The notes: a model not told the origin generated them from the letters alone. Counted from the stretch's first letter, positions 34,822 to 45,275 are shown. The stretch is 64,000 nt of DNA from a halophilic archaeon SHRA6 (GCA_005239175.1 SOPS01000004.1:186001-250000); one strand, 5' to 3'. Translations and numbers: made by a program.

Positions 34822-35472
34822 TTACTCTCTGAGCCAGCGCCACCAGCGTACAAAAAACGGCGCCTTTGATTGGTTTTGTTCCTCACGGACAACCATCGAG
34901 AGTTCTTCGACCTTCTCTTCGATCTGGGACCGCCTCGCAAGTTGGGCTTCAAGTTGGTCGATACGCTCTTCGCGGAGTTCCAGCCTGTTTTGAAGCCGTT
35001 CGATATCTTCGTTCAGCTGGTCTGTCTGTGTTTGGAGTTTATTGCGTTCGGTGGCGAGCGAATCGATTTCTGACTGCAGCCGGTCCCGTTCAGCCCTGAC
35101 GGATTCGATCTTCGTTTGGAGTTCCTCACGCTCGGCTTCGAGTGACCGTATTTTCGATCGGAGTTCTGCAGATGCCTCTGTTGCTCGGCTTGAGCTTTTC
35201 GAGGTATCCGTTTGCAGCGCAGAGATACGGTCTTCGGCGGCTTGCTTTGCGCGTTTGAGATCATCAACACGAGATTGCAGTTCGGCGATTCGATCGTCGC
35301 GCTCGGCGATCTGATCGCGGAGTTCCTTGAGTTCGTGCTCTAACTCGTCGGCCCGGTGTCTGTTTTCGATGATTTCGCGAACGTACGCCTCCACCGAAAT
35401 CCCTCTCTCTCGAGCTTCCGCCTCGAGTTTGGCAACCAGCTCCTCTGAATCTCCTGCTACAGATGGGTCCAT
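34822..35472 (-). CDS. Long coiled-coil protein
   Basis: A 216-residue protein. Residues 1-40 (AEARERGISVEAYVREIIEN) resemble a ribbon-helix-helix type helix pair, and residues 40-200 form a near-continuous coiled coil (LRDQIAERDDRIAELQSRVD, ERDRLQSEIDSLATERNKLQ). It ends in RWWRWLRE, perhaps a membrane-surface anchor. Function unknown; candidates are a structural or chromosome-associated scaffold. It faces the DUF7504 gene convergently and is divergent from the large regulator at 35689. Confidence 0.8.
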   Translation of the reverse strand: MDPSVAGDSEELVAKLEAEARERGISVEAYVREIIENRHRADELEHELKELRDQIAERDDRIAELQSRVDDLKRAKQAAEDRISALQTDTSKSSSRATEASAELRSKIRSLEAEREELQTKIESVRAERDRLQSEIDSLATERNKLQTQTDQLNEDIERLQNRLELREERIDQLEAQLARRSQIEEKVEELSMVVREEQNQSKAPFFVRWWRWLRE

Positions 35473-35688
35473 TTTTCACCGTTTGCTACTGTTTAGCGTA
35501 TCGTCTCCGCCCGATCGATCGGTGACAAGCCAATGTACTGCGATTAGTGCCCATTTGTGCTCATCGAACAAATAAGTGCACATTTTTTAATAGACTACTG
35601 CCTACATATGTTGGTATAATGCTCATCGGCACTTGTAAGAACAACCGATTTGAATCCGACCGTCGGTGCACGACGTCCGCAGTGTGAC

Positions 35689-37656
35689 ATGATTGACCCA
35701 CATGTCGATCAATCGACTGATGAACCAATACAGGCGTTGGTGATCGACGATCACGAAGATTGGGCACAACTGATCGCGACAGCGGTCGAGCGAAATTCCG
35801 ACCGAATCGAAGTCACTGTTGGGACTGATCCGACTGAAGCACTCGCTACGCTGGGTGGCGACCGAACGATCGACTGTCTCATCGCAGACTACCAGATGCC
35901 GCAAATGGACGGCATTGCGCTGCTTGAACACATTCGGAAAAACGGATACACACTACCATTCATTCTCGTGACGGCGGCAGGAAGTGAAGACATCGCAGCA
36001 AAGGCAATCGAAGCCGGAGTTACAGACTACATTGTCAAAAGCCCACGAGTGAGCCAGACGACGCAATTTATCAAGAAGATCGAATCTGCTGTGCAACAGC
36101 ATCGGCTCCAGAGAATAATCGCCGAGAGCGAACAGCGGTACCGGACGGTCACCGAACAAAGCCGCGACGCGATCGGCATTGTTCGCAATGGAGCACTTGT
36201 TTTCTGTAACCAGCGGCTGCTAGAGTTGACCGGCGAAGATAGAGCTGAGCTCCGCCAGGGCTCGTTTGTCGATCGTGTCGTGAGCCGCGATGATCGCGAC
36301 ATGATCCACAACGCACTCACACAGTGGGAAGCCGGCAGCAAAGACGAACAGCTGTATCCTGCAGTACTCGTCCGTCCTGACGGTACTGAACGACGCTGTG
36401 AAATTGTCGGCCAACCGATCACGTATGAGGGCTCCGACGCGGCGCTCGTCTCCATTCGAGATATTACGGTCCGCAAACGCCGAGAACGCGAACTCGAGTG
36501 GGAGCGCGATCTCAACCGTGGGATACAGGCGGCACTCGTCAGAGAGCGAACCCGAGAGAATTTCGAAAGCAGGGTGGTCGAACATCTCGAAAAACAGGGA
36601 TACGGGCTTGTTTGGATCGCCGAGATCAACGAGTCGATCGTCCCACGAATCACGATCGGAGCTGATGGATACATCGATCGAGTATGCAGCCGTGCAGGCG
36701 ATGGTAACCTAGCGGCTGAACCATGTGTGGCCGCCGCCCGCGATCGAGAACCACAGTTTGTCCAGGACTTTGTGTCGCTTCCTGCGGCAGATTGGGTTGC
36801 TGATATCACCCAGTTAGGCTACCGAAGCGGTGCTGGGATTCCACTACAGTATAACGGCGTATCGTATGGCATACTTGCGGTGTATCACCCCGAAGCAGGC
36901 CGGTTCGATCGAACCGAACGGCGGCTTCTCACCGAACTCGCAGATACGATTGCCTTCGCCGTCCACAGCCTCGAAGCCGAAAACACTCTGGCGATGGAAA
37001 AGCCGCTTAATGCGCGACTGACTATTGAAGACGAGAGATACTACCTTAACGCGATAGTTTCGAACCATTCCTTCGACGAGACGATCGAACTGGATGTCCG
37101 CGGCACCGTTCCAAACGACGACGATAGCGTTATTCAGTACGTGAGCGCTACAGGCGAATCTGCGTTTTCAGCCGATGGGATTGAGGCAGCGATCGCCGCA
37201 CACGCAGACGTCGACTCAGTTACCCGAATCGCCGATGACCCACCACGGTTTCAAGTCGTCGTCCTGGCGACGGTACCTGAGGCGATTCTCGCTGAGCGAG
37301 GTATCATTGTTCACGAAACGCGCGTATCGAACGCTGGGGCAACGCTCTCTGTTGACGTTCCGCGGGACCGAGAGCTTCGACCGCTTCTAGCTGCACTCAA
37401 AGACGCTTTCGGCGAGAAAACTCTCGATGCGATTTTCGAACACGATCAGCGTCCATCGTCCGAGCAGTCATCTGGCGCAGATCTGACAGACAAACAGTCG
37501 ATCGCGATCGAAGCGGCGTATCACGGCGGCTACTTCGAACGACCGCGAAAGCGATCGGCAACTGAGATCGCCGAATCGCTCGGAATCTCACACGCAACGT
37601 ACCTCCAACACCTCCGGGTCGCCCAACAAAAGATCTTCACACAGCGATTTCAGTGA
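35689..37656 (+). CDS. Response regulator: REC-PAS-GAF-BAT-HTH_10
   Basis: A 655-residue haloarchaeal regulator from ATG 35689. A canonical receiver (ALVIDDHEDW, phospho-acceptor in CLIADYQMPQMDG, switch Lys in YIVKSPR) is followed by a PAS domain (YRTVTEQSRDAIGIVRNGAL), a GAF domain (about 265-410) and a bacterio-opsin-activator type region ending in the HTH_10 helix-turn-helix (ATEIAESLGISHATYLQHLR). It should bind DNA directly after phosphorylation by an unlinked kinase. A TTG start 13 codons upstream is less likely. Confidence 0.93.
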   Translation: MIDPHVDQSTDEPIQALVIDDHEDWAQLIATAVERNSDRIEVTVGTDPTEALATLGGDRTIDCLIADYQMPQMDGIALLEHIRKNGYTLPFILVTAAGSEDIAAKAIEAGVTDYIVKSPRVSQTTQFIKKIESAVQQHRLQRIIAESEQRYRTVTEQSRDAIGIVRNGALVFCNQRLLELTGEDRAELRQGSFVDRVVSRDDRDMIHNALTQWEAGSKDEQLYPAVLVRPDGTERRCEIVGQPITYEGSDAALVSIRDITVRKRRERELEWERDLNRGIQAALVRERTRENFESRVVEHLEKQGYGLVWIAEINESIVPRITIGADGYIDRVCSRAGDGNLAAEPCVAAARDREPQFVQDFVSLPAADWVADITQLGYRSGAGIPLQYNGVSYGILAVYHPEAGRFDRTERRLLTELADTIAFAVHSLEAENTLAMEKPLNARLTIEDERYYLNAIVSNHSFDETIELDVRGTVPNDDDSVIQYVSATGESAFSADGIEAAIAAHADVDSVTRIADDPPRFQVVVLATVPEAILAERGIIVHETRVSNAGATLSVDVPRDRELRPLLAALKDAFGEKTLDAIFEHDQRPSSEQSSGADLTDKQSIAIEAAYHGGYFERPRKRSATEIAESLGISHATYLQHLRVAQQKIFTQRFQ

Positions 37657-38925
37657 TCAGACGTTGTTTGCTTTTCCCGACGGTGGCTCCTCGATCGCTC
37701 CCGCAAGCAAGTTCATGACGAACACTGTCCGGAGCATCGTCGCCGATCGCCCTTGATTGAACACGAGCCCATCAGTCTCTTTAACATGTGCCAGTACGCT
37801 TTCTGAGGCGTGCTCTGGGGCGGCAGCGATACCCCAGCCGCCATCTCGAGCGGCCCGCATGACCCGAAGATCCGATTTGCTGTCCCCGAACACAGCAACG
37901 AAGGGATCGTCAATCCCGAGTACTGACAGTGCAGTCTCAACGCCACCGGTTTTGTTGAGCTCAAGAGAACTAATTTCAGCGGCATCTGCGTGGTAGTACG
38001 CGACGTCGATCCGATCGAAGGTCGATCGAACCGCCTCGGGAATCGATTCAGAATCCACATCGCTCGTTGCGTTCTCTGCCTCGAGGACCGACCGAATCTC
38101 TGGATCTTTGTCCCCGTAGTACGCCCGCGCCCACGACGATGCTTGATCGTCATCCGAAACTGCGGACCCAAGGAGGTCAATGAGGTAGACGAGCGCGGTG
38201 TCGATGATCGCCTCGGCCCGATCGCTGCCCGTCTCGAAGTTGGGTTTGAGCGTCACGTTAAACTCGTTGCCCTGCAGGTGAGAGCAGCGGCGGACATCTT
38301 CGGGGGCCGCCGATAGCACGTTCGCCCGGAGATAATCGAACAGGTCCTGAATATCTGTATCGAGGTCTTCGTACAGGAGGCGTTTCGTCTCTGCACCGTG
38401 GCCAGGCGTGAATACACCGGATCCAGACTCGTAGACGATGCTGAGCGCTCCAGAGTGGACGATTTCGTTGCCAAGACCCTGAATGGTGAATCCCTTGACG
38501 TTCTCGAGTGTCTGGCCCGTACAGATCACGATCGGTATGCCCGCCTCGTGGAACTCCCCCAGCACGTGCAGTGTGTCCCGGGGAATCTCGTTGTCTGTCC
38601 TTCCCGCCGACCGCAGCGTCTCGTCGACATCCAACACCAGTGCGTTGACCCCTCGATCGTACTTCGCGTACAGGTCGATCGCCGTGAACGCGCTGTCACG
38701 GTCGACACGGGCGGCAATCTCGGCATAGATCTCCCCGTCCGTGATCGAGTCGGCGATCTCCGATTTCATTGCTGTCAGTTCCTCGTTGGCGTCCTGCCAG
38801 CGATCGAGCGCAACCGGCGAGTCGACAGCGGGAAACAGATCGACGATGGTCTGATACTCTCTGAGGGTGTCTGTGTCGAACTCGTCGTACACCCGATAGA
38901 GCAGATCGTACTGGGAGGAGGTCAT
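37657..38925 (-). CDS. HAD-superfamily phosphatase-like protein
   Basis: A 422-residue protein from ATG 38925 (MTSSQYDLLYRVYDEF); an upstream extension has no support. After an N-terminal helical part of about 90 residues, the HAD motifs appear: VLDVDETLR (motif I, Asp99 and Asp101), ICTGQTLENV (motif II), Lys in ISSLELNKTGG (motif III) and AVFGDSKSDL (motif IV). The cap (about 150-300) resembles type IIB sugar or phosphoglycolate phosphatases. The substrate is unknown. It overlaps nothing but ends directly at the 3' end of the BAT regulator gene (convergent). Confidence 0.85.
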   Translation of the reverse strand: MTSSQYDLLYRVYDEFDTDTLREYQTIVDLFPAVDSPVALDRWQDANEELTAMKSEIADSITDGEIYAEIAARVDRDSAFTAIDLYAKYDRGVNALVLDVDETLRSAGRTDNEIPRDTLHVLGEFHEAGIPIVICTGQTLENVKGFTIQGLGNEIVHSGALSIVYESGSGVFTPGHGAETKRLLYEDLDTDIQDLFDYLRANVLSAAPEDVRRCSHLQGNEFNVTLKPNFETGSDRAEAIIDTALVYLIDLLGSAVSDDDQASSWARAYYGDKDPEIRSVLEAENATSDVDSESIPEAVRSTFDRIDVAYYHADAAEISSLELNKTGGVETALSVLGIDDPFVAVFGDSKSDLRVMRAARDGGWGIAAAPEHASESVLAHVKETDGLVFNQGRSATMLRTVFVMNLLAGAIEEPPSGKANNV

Positions 38926-39013
38926 GCTCGGCGAATGACTGTCGTCGGTGATAAACGCCGTGGTCGCAATAATTCTCCTCGTCGCCGCTTGATCTACCAA
39001 ACCAAATGACAAC

Positions 39014-41128
39014 TTACCGCTCGGTGAGCCACGACAGCGCCTCCTCAAGGTCGTGTTTCGGCGGCGAGCAGGTGAACGATCGACACGCGTACACGGTCGG
39101 TTCATTGTCGCATGCGCCGCGGTCGGCCCAGGCTGGCGGTGCCTCACCGAGCCCGACCACCGCAAGCCACTCTTCGAGCGCCGCCTCATCGGCGGGCCGT
39201 TGTGCCAGCACCATTCCTGGAATGTACCGTCGCGCGAGCGTTTCACGCCACGACTCTGGCATCTCCTCGGCAGCGATCGTGAGTTCTGTCCCGCCACGAG
39301 CGCGTTCGATCGCCGCGAGGGTCAACGAGACGTGTTCGAGCGGTTGGGTATCGATTCGGTTGCTGTGGGTCGCTAACACGTCATCAGCGATCTCCGCAAA
39401 CCGGCGATCGGTCCGGAATCCGTCCAGCTGTACTAACAACCGCACGGCAACACCGAGGCTCGACGGCGTCGACTGATCGTAGAACTCCTGTGGCCGGCTG
39501 ACGAGCGCTTCGCCGCTCTCGGGCGTGAAATACAGCGTGCCGCGCTCTTCGTCGTAGAACTCATCCACAATCGTCTCCGCGAGGTCGATCGCAAACACCA
39601 GTGGCTCAACCTCGCCGGTCGCCTGATACAGATCGAACGCTGCTCGGCCAAGGAACGCATAATCCTCCAGATATCCCTCGCCCGCAACCTCGCCGTCAAT
39701 TACGCGGCGACGCAACCGGCCATCGGACTCGTCCCACAACGCACTTCGAACTGCCGACAACGCCTCAGTTGCCGTCCCGGCGAATGACGTGTCAAGCACT
39801 CGTCCAGCCCGTGCGAACGCAGAAATCATCAGCCCGTTCCAGCCGGCAAGCACCTTTTCGTCACGCCGTGGCCGCTCGCGATCGCTTCGGGCCTCGAACA
39901 ACGCGTTCTTCGCGGCGTCGAGTCGGGATCGTATCTCCTCGGGCTGGAGATCGTACTCAGCAGCGAGATCGTCGATCGAGGCAGTGATGTTGAGTACAGT
40001 CGTGGCTTTCTCGAAGTTTCCCTGTTTGGTGACGCCGAATCGGTCACAGAACAGTTCGGCCTCCGCATCGTCCAGTACCTCGTGGACCTGGCTGGGTGTC
40101 CAGACGTAGAAGGTCCCCTCCGCGCCACCGCTTTGGGCGTCAAGTGTGCTGTAGAAGCCGCCGTCGTCTCGGAGCTCTCGATCGACAAATTGCAACGTCT
40201 CCCGAACGGTATCGGCGTACCGCTCAGTGCCCGTGTACTGATACGCCGAAAGGTACACCCGCGGCAACTCGGCGTTGTCGTACAGCATCTTCTCGAAGTG
40301 TGGCACAGTCCACTTGCGATCGACGGTGTAGCGATGGAACCCACCACCGAGGTGGTCGTAGAGCCCGCCGCTGGCCATTGCATCGAGCGATCGGGTTGCG
40401 ATCGCCACCGCGTTGTCGTTGCCTGCGGTCGCCGCCGTGAGCAGGAGTTCGAGCCGTCTGGCCTGTGGAAACTTTGGTCCGTTGCCGCCGCCGAAGCCGC
40501 CGTACTCGTTGTCGGCGCTGCGCAACGCTGCTCGAACAGCGGTCTCTAGCAGCTCTTCACCTGGTGGGTCCTGGTCGACATCGTCGGGGACATCGGGTGT
40601 GGACTCAACCTCGGAGGTGATCGCATCGGTCCACTGATCGGCTCTTGATTCGATCTCGGCTCGCTGTTCGGGGTCGCTCCATGAGGCTGCGATGTCTTCG
40701 AGGAGTTGACGAAACCCTGGCCGCTGGCCGGTTGACTCCTTGGGGAAGTACGTCCCGACGTAGAACGGCTTTCCATCTGGGGTGAGCCACACCGACAGGG
40801 GCCACCCCCCACCACCGGAGACGAGTTGGCAGATCGTCTGATAGATCTGATCCAGATCAGGACGCTCCTCTCGATCCACCTTGATCGGGACGAACGAGCC
40901 GTTGAGGGCCTCGGCGATTTCGGGATCCTCAAAGCTCTCTTCTTCCATCACGTGACACCAGTGACACGCAGAGTAGCCGATCGACAGAAAGATCGGAACG
41001 TCCCGTTCGTTGGCCGCGGCGAGTGCCGCATCGTCCCACGGCTGCCAGTGAACGGGGTTATCTGCGTGCTGTCTGAGATACGGACTTCCCGCTGAGTCCA
41101 GCCGGTTCGTGTCTGTCGGAGCGCTCAT
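39014..41128 (-). CDS. YyaL/SSP411-like thioredoxin-domain protein
   Basis: A 704-residue protein of the DUF255/YyaL family. The N-terminal thioredoxin-like domain has the motif GYSACHWCHVM with C55 and C58, then SFEDPEIAEALNGSFVPIKV and GGGGWPLSVWLTPDGKPF. The rest is an alpha/alpha-toroid of six-hairpin glycosidase type (GGLYDHLGGGFHRYTVD, LYDNAELPRVYLSAYQYTG). Role unknown in archaea; relatives are linked to nucleoside sugar metabolism. It is divergent from purD. Confidence 0.95.
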   Translation of the reverse strand: MSAPTDTNRLDSAGSPYLRQHADNPVHWQPWDDAALAAANERDVPIFLSIGYSACHWCHVMEEESFEDPEIAEALNGSFVPIKVDREERPDLDQIYQTICQLVSGGGGWPLSVWLTPDGKPFYVGTYFPKESTGQRPGFRQLLEDIAASWSDPEQRAEIESRADQWTDAITSEVESTPDVPDDVDQDPPGEELLETAVRAALRSADNEYGGFGGGNGPKFPQARRLELLLTAATAGNDNAVAIATRSLDAMASGGLYDHLGGGFHRYTVDRKWTVPHFEKMLYDNAELPRVYLSAYQYTGTERYADTVRETLQFVDRELRDDGGFYSTLDAQSGGAEGTFYVWTPSQVHEVLDDAEAELFCDRFGVTKQGNFEKATTVLNITASIDDLAAEYDLQPEEIRSRLDAAKNALFEARSDRERPRRDEKVLAGWNGLMISAFARAGRVLDTSFAGTATEALSAVRSALWDESDGRLRRRVIDGEVAGEGYLEDYAFLGRAAFDLYQATGEVEPLVFAIDLAETIVDEFYDEERGTLYFTPESGEALVSRPQEFYDQSTPSSLGVAVRLLVQLDGFRTDRRFAEIADDVLATHSNRIDTQPLEHVSLTLAAIERARGGTELTIAAEEMPESWRETLARRYIPGMVLAQRPADEAALEEWLAVVGLGEAPPAWADRGACDNEPTVYACRSFTCSPPKHDLEEALSWLTER

Positions 41129-41285
41129 ACCCGCTCAATGGGATCTGGACGCAAGTGCGTTGCTTTCGGCAGAGAGTCCCACTCTTGATCCGGTTACTGG
41201 TCGCCGCTCGGAGTTTGCACAATCATGCATTATCTGGCGATTCTCAACAGTAACGCTTACACGTCTATGCACTCGCTGTGGAGAT

Positions 41286-42572
41286 ATGAGCGAGACAGTC
41301 CTACTCGTCGGTGGCGGCGGTCGCGAGCACGCGATCGCGCGAGCGCTGGCTCCCGATTGTACGCTGTATGCGTGTGCAAGCAACAGAAATCCCGGAATTG
41401 CCGCACTCACAACAGGCTTCGAGAATCGATCGGAGACTGATCCCGACGCGATCGTCGAGTACGCCGACTCGATCGGCGCGACGCTCGCGATTATCGGCCC
41501 CGAATCCGCGCTCGCCGCAGGCGTCGCTGACGCGCTTGACGAGGCTGGCGTGTACACCTTCGGACCACAGGCCACAGAGGCACAGATTGAGACGGACAAG
41601 GTCTACCAGCGATCGTTCATGCGCAGGCACGAGATCCCTGGCTGTCCGGACTTCGAGACGTTTGAGGACATCGAGGCAGCCTGTGCGTACATCGACGGAT
41701 ACAACGGTGATCTCGCAATCAAGCCTGCCGGCCTTACCGGCGGGAAAGGGGTGAAAATCATCGGCGATCAGGTGACGCCCGAGGAAGGCAAACAATACCT
41801 CCGGAAAGCAGACTACGATCGGGTGGTCTTAGAAGAACGACTTGTCGGCGAGGAATTTACCGTACAGGCGTTCGTCGCGAACGGTGAAGTGCGGACGACG
41901 CCGGCGGTCCAGGACCACAAACGCGCCTACGAGGGGGACGAGGGCCCAAACACCGGTGGGATGGGTTCCTACAGCGACACAACGACACACCTGCCGTTCA
42001 TGACGTCCGACGACTACGCGGACGCAGTCGAGATTATCGAAGCAACCGTCGACGCGCTTGACGGCTACAAGGGTGTTCTCTATGGCCAGTTCATGCTCAC
42101 TGCTGAGGGACCAAAGGTAATCGAATTCAACGCACGCTTTGGCGATCCCGAAGCCATGAATACCCTGCCCGTGCTCGACACCCCATTCCTTGACGTCCTC
42201 GTCGCTGCTCGCGAGGGCGATCGCCTCCCGGAACTGTCGTTCACATCAGAAGCGACCGTCTGTAAGTACGCGGTTCCGGAGGGATATCCAACAAATCCGA
42301 ACGCCGGCGCAAAGATCGAGGTCGACGAGGATGCCGCTGGTGATGCGCTGTTGTTCTATGCGAGCGTCGACGAACGCGAGGACGGGCTGTACACGACGAC
42401 GTCACGATCGTTCGCAGTCGTTGGGACCGGTGACGATATCGCGACTGCCGAGACGATCGCCGAGGACGCCCTGTCAGCTGCTGGCGACGGGTTCCACATC
42501 CGCCACGACATTGGCACTGCGTCGCTCGTGCAGTCGCGAATCGATCACATGTACGAACTCCGCGGGCAGTAG
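41286..42572 (+). CDS. purD: Phosphoribosylamine-glycine ligase
   Basis: A 428-residue GAR synthetase, the second step of purine synthesis, joining glycine to phosphoribosylamine with ATP. The start ATG 41286 gives the family N-terminus MSETVLLVGGGGREHAIA. ATP-grasp features include AIKPAGLTGGKGVKI, VVLEERLVGEEFTVQAF, GPNTGGMGSYSDT and IEFNARFGDPEAMNTL. Length is normal. No other purine gene is adjacent; it converges on a small membrane-protein gene. Confidence 0.97.
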   Translation: MSETVLLVGGGGREHAIARALAPDCTLYACASNRNPGIAALTTGFENRSETDPDAIVEYADSIGATLAIIGPESALAAGVADALDEAGVYTFGPQATEAQIETDKVYQRSFMRRHEIPGCPDFETFEDIEAACAYIDGYNGDLAIKPAGLTGGKGVKIIGDQVTPEEGKQYLRKADYDRVVLEERLVGEEFTVQAFVANGEVRTTPAVQDHKRAYEGDEGPNTGGMGSYSDTTTHLPFMTSDDYADAVEIIEATVDALDGYKGVLYGQFMLTAEGPKVIEFNARFGDPEAMNTLPVLDTPFLDVLVAAREGDRLPELSFTSEATVCKYAVPEGYPTNPNAGAKIEVDEDAAGDALLFYASVDEREDGLYTTTSRSFAVVGTGDDIATAETIAEDALSAAGDGFHIRHDIGTASLVQSRIDHMYELRGQ

Positions 42573-42573
42573 A

Positions 42574-42819
42574 TTAGCTATACTTCCACTCGTCGTCCGG
42601 ATCGCCCCGTGTGACGCCCTCGTCATCATCGTCTTCCATATCTTCGGGCCAAGTAATCCCATCGCCGCTGAGGCTCTTGTACGCGAACCCGGCCAGTGCG
42701 ACGATCATCAACACAAACATCAATGATGCGACGAGGACGATCGCGTCAGTAAAAGAGCCGAGCAGTCCCCCGCCGCCAACCTGGGCCACCGTGAGGAGCG
42801 CTGCGATCGTGGGTATCAT
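42574..42819 (-). CDS. Small membrane protein with acidic tail
   Basis: From ATG 42819 the protein has 81 residues: two hydrophobic segments (IPTIAALLTVAQVGGGGLLG and AIVLVASLMFVLMIVALAGF) and an acidic cytoplasmic tail (DMEDDDDEGVTRGD). Earlier GTG or ATG starts in the same frame are not favoured. It ends 1 nt after purD on the opposite strand. The family is not recognised; similar two-span proteins with acidic tails are common in haloarchaea. Confidence 0.65.
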   Translation of the reverse strand: MIPTIAALLTVAQVGGGGLLGSFTDAIVLVASLMFVLMIVALAGFAYKSLSGDGITWPEDMEDDDDEGVTRGDPDDEWKYS

Positions 42820-42917
42820 AGCTGTATATATGACACCGACACACATGAGTGTTAGCGGCGACGATGGCAAACTTCGTTGGTTGCTACCCAAGCACTGTCT
42901 ACTTGAGAGCCTGCCCC

Positions 42918-45035
42918 TCAGAGTTTGTCCGCCGCCTGTGCCTGCTCGGCGCGTCGCTTGGACTGCTCAAGCCGTCGGTCGGTCGCACGAGCAGTTTCGT
43001 CGGGAAGCGATTCCCGAGCCTCACTCAACCGTTCAGCAACTCGATTGAGTCGGGTTGAGACCGCTTCAAGCGCCGCATCCGCATTGCCCCGATCGCCAGC
43101 CTCGGCCCGTTCGCTGGCTCGCTTTGCGGATTCTGCAACGGCGGCCAACGCCTGCTGGAGTCCCTGCACCGCATTTTCTTTCCCGTTAGCATCGTCATCG
43201 TCGTCGGTATCGCCGCCGCGATCTTCCTGTTCGTCGTCGTCCTCGTCTGTTGTTGCAGCAGCGACGGATCCTTCTGTCTCCTCAGCGATCGTCGCGAGAA
43301 ACGTCGCGAGCGACGCTTTGCCAGTCCGTGGATTCTCGAGCCGAACGCTCGATTCGTCCGCAGGATTGACCCGGATTGCACCGATCTCTTCGTCGGTGTC
43401 CCTGACCTCAGTCGTATACGCACCGCCCTGATGGACGTAGACGGCATCTGGCTCTGAAAGCGGCGCATCGTAGATCCGTCCAGCGAAATCATCTTCGACG
43501 GCAAGTCCGGTGAGTTCGCTGTCTGCATCGGCCGGATCGACTTCGAGCTTGACCGCGGCTTCGTTGGCGACGAGCGGGATTTCTCCCTCGACGCCAGCCA
43601 CAGTTACGTCACGGTCTTGCTGTGTGGATATTTGTTGGCTGTGTGGCGCAACACCAGCGCCATTGATCGTGAGTTGATGATCGCCCTCCGGGATGTCTTG
43701 TAAGACCGTGACGCCGCCGCTGAAGGTCGGAACGACCTCTGGATCGCTTTCGAGTAACGCAACAGATTCAACTGTTGTGTCGGCTGTCGTCAGCCCCTCG
43801 TCTTCCGGCGCGTCGTCGTTTGTAATCGCCTCTGTGATAGATGTCACAACCGTATTAGCCGTCGACGGCGCTCCGATTACGTCGTATCGATCGGCCAGCG
43901 CTGCTCGGTGGTCTGGATCTGAAATATCTTCCGCGGGGTTGTTGTACCGTGAACTCTTCCACGGGACCTCGACGGTCGTGATGTGCCCTGAAACGGCGTC
44001 TTCAACGAACCCGGGTACCGCGAACTCGAAGCTCAACTGCGGGCCGGTGAACGACTCGATATGCTCGACCTCACTGGCGGGGACAAGCTCATAGCCAATA
44101 TCCGACTCTGTGTCTTCCCGATCGGCGTGATCGAACATCAGCCCATCCTCCCGTTCTGGGAGGTCCGACGGCGGCGACGACAGTTCCTCAAATGATCGAA
44201 CGACGAGGGATTCGTCGACGAGGGATGTCCGTTCGATCGACGGAAGCTTTTCGTGTTCGTAGATCGGCGCGCCGTCGAGTTCTGGGAGCGAAAATGGCAA
44301 CCGTCCCCCTTCGTCACGGGGAAGCCCGTAGGCGATCGGGAGCTCAGTGAGGGTGTCGAGCCCCTCGAACGTTCCGTTGGTGATATCCGCCAACATACTG
44401 TCGCTTGGGAGTCGCTGGAAGCGTTCGCGCTCTTCGTTGATCGAGATCGTGTTCGAGTGCGACCCTAACTCGACGAGTATCGCCGGGATCCGCTCTGGAT
44501 CGGGATCGAGAAATTCGTTGTTAGGTACTTTGCGGGAGTGTGAACTCGCGACGTAGAGTTGCGGTTCGTCAGTCTCTGTGTCGACAAAGACGTGGAGCAC
44601 TTCCCAGTCGTGCCAGTGGAAGTTGGTGCTAAACTGGTCGAACGCCGAATACTGCCAGAACTGGATGACCGCCAGTGGCGAGTCGGTGTATTCGACAGCG
44701 TGATAGAATAGTGTTGGATTGGGCGGCGCTTCCGCCTCATCGTACCGCTCGTGATAGCCATCGAAGGCGTCGAACCCGCTAACGACGGTCTCTCCGTCCG
44801 ATTCTGTCTCGTAGGGTCGCGGATCTGTCGGGAACCACTTTTCGTACGTATCGAAATAGAGTGACGGCGCGAACCGTTCTGCAAGGGCCCGGGCGCGGTC
44901 ATCTTCCAGTGTGTTCGTCTGGCTATCGTCTTCAGCTTCAAAAGCCGAACAGCCTGCGAGCGCCGCGGTCCCGACACCGGCGAGGGAGGCGAGGTACGTT
45001 CGGCGATCGACAGCGGTTGAATTATTCAATCTCAT
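42918..45035 (-). CDS. Tat lipoprotein with NPP1/VPS62-like domain and coiled-coil tail
   Basis: A 705-residue lipoprotein from ATG 45035: signal VDRRTYLASLAGVGTAALAG with lipobox Cys29. Residues 45-330 resemble the NPP1/VPS62-like secreted fold: ALAERFAPSLYFDTYEKWFP, a run of aromatic strands and FHWHDWEVLHVFVD, comparable to the GHRHDWE signature of necrosis-inducing proteins. Residues 430-590 are Ig-like and the last 110 residues form an acidic linker (DEDDDEQEDRGGD) and a helical tail. A role in binding or attack on membranes is possible but unproven. Confidence 0.8.
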   Translation of the reverse strand: MRLNNSTAVDRRTYLASLAGVGTAALAGCSAFEAEDDSQTNTLEDDRARALAERFAPSLYFDTYEKWFPTDPRPYETESDGETVVSGFDAFDGYHERYDEAEAPPNPTLFYHAVEYTDSPLAVIQFWQYSAFDQFSTNFHWHDWEVLHVFVDTETDEPQLYVASSHSRKVPNNEFLDPDPERIPAILVELGSHSNTISINEERERFQRLPSDSMLADITNGTFEGLDTLTELPIAYGLPRDEGGRLPFSLPELDGAPIYEHEKLPSIERTSLVDESLVVRSFEELSSPPSDLPEREDGLMFDHADREDTESDIGYELVPASEVEHIESFTGPQLSFEFAVPGFVEDAVSGHITTVEVPWKSSRYNNPAEDISDPDHRAALADRYDVIGAPSTANTVVTSITEAITNDDAPEDEGLTTADTTVESVALLESDPEVVPTFSGGVTVLQDIPEGDHQLTINGAGVAPHSQQISTQQDRDVTVAGVEGEIPLVANEAAVKLEVDPADADSELTGLAVEDDFAGRIYDAPLSEPDAVYVHQGGAYTTEVRDTDEEIGAIRVNPADESSVRLENPRTGKASLATFLATIAEETEGSVAAATTDEDDDEQEDRGGDTDDDDDANGKENAVQGLQQALAAVAESAKRASERAEAGDRGNADAALEAVSTRLNRVAERLSEARESLPDETARATDRRLEQSKRRAEQAQAADKL

Positions 45036-45275
45036 AATCGTATTCAAGATCAGTATTGGGTGGATTATCCTCACCCGTGGCTTCCAATAAGCTCAGCTTA
45101 CTAGCCGTCTCGACGCCTGGGGCGCTGACATACGCCTGTCTTTCGAGAGCGCTTGTACTTCGAGTTAGAGCCAATATACTGGTGGTTACTCAGCCCATAC
45201 GGGAAACACTTCTGTCCGAAACAGATTTGAAACAGTAAATAGACGCCTATGACGTCTGACTCTATTGGGCGGCCG

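Noticed and set aside
38926-39297. N-terminal extension of the HAD protein
   Set aside because: The extension is Arg-rich and overlaps the coding region of the YyaL-like protein; the ATG at 38925 begins the conserved part.
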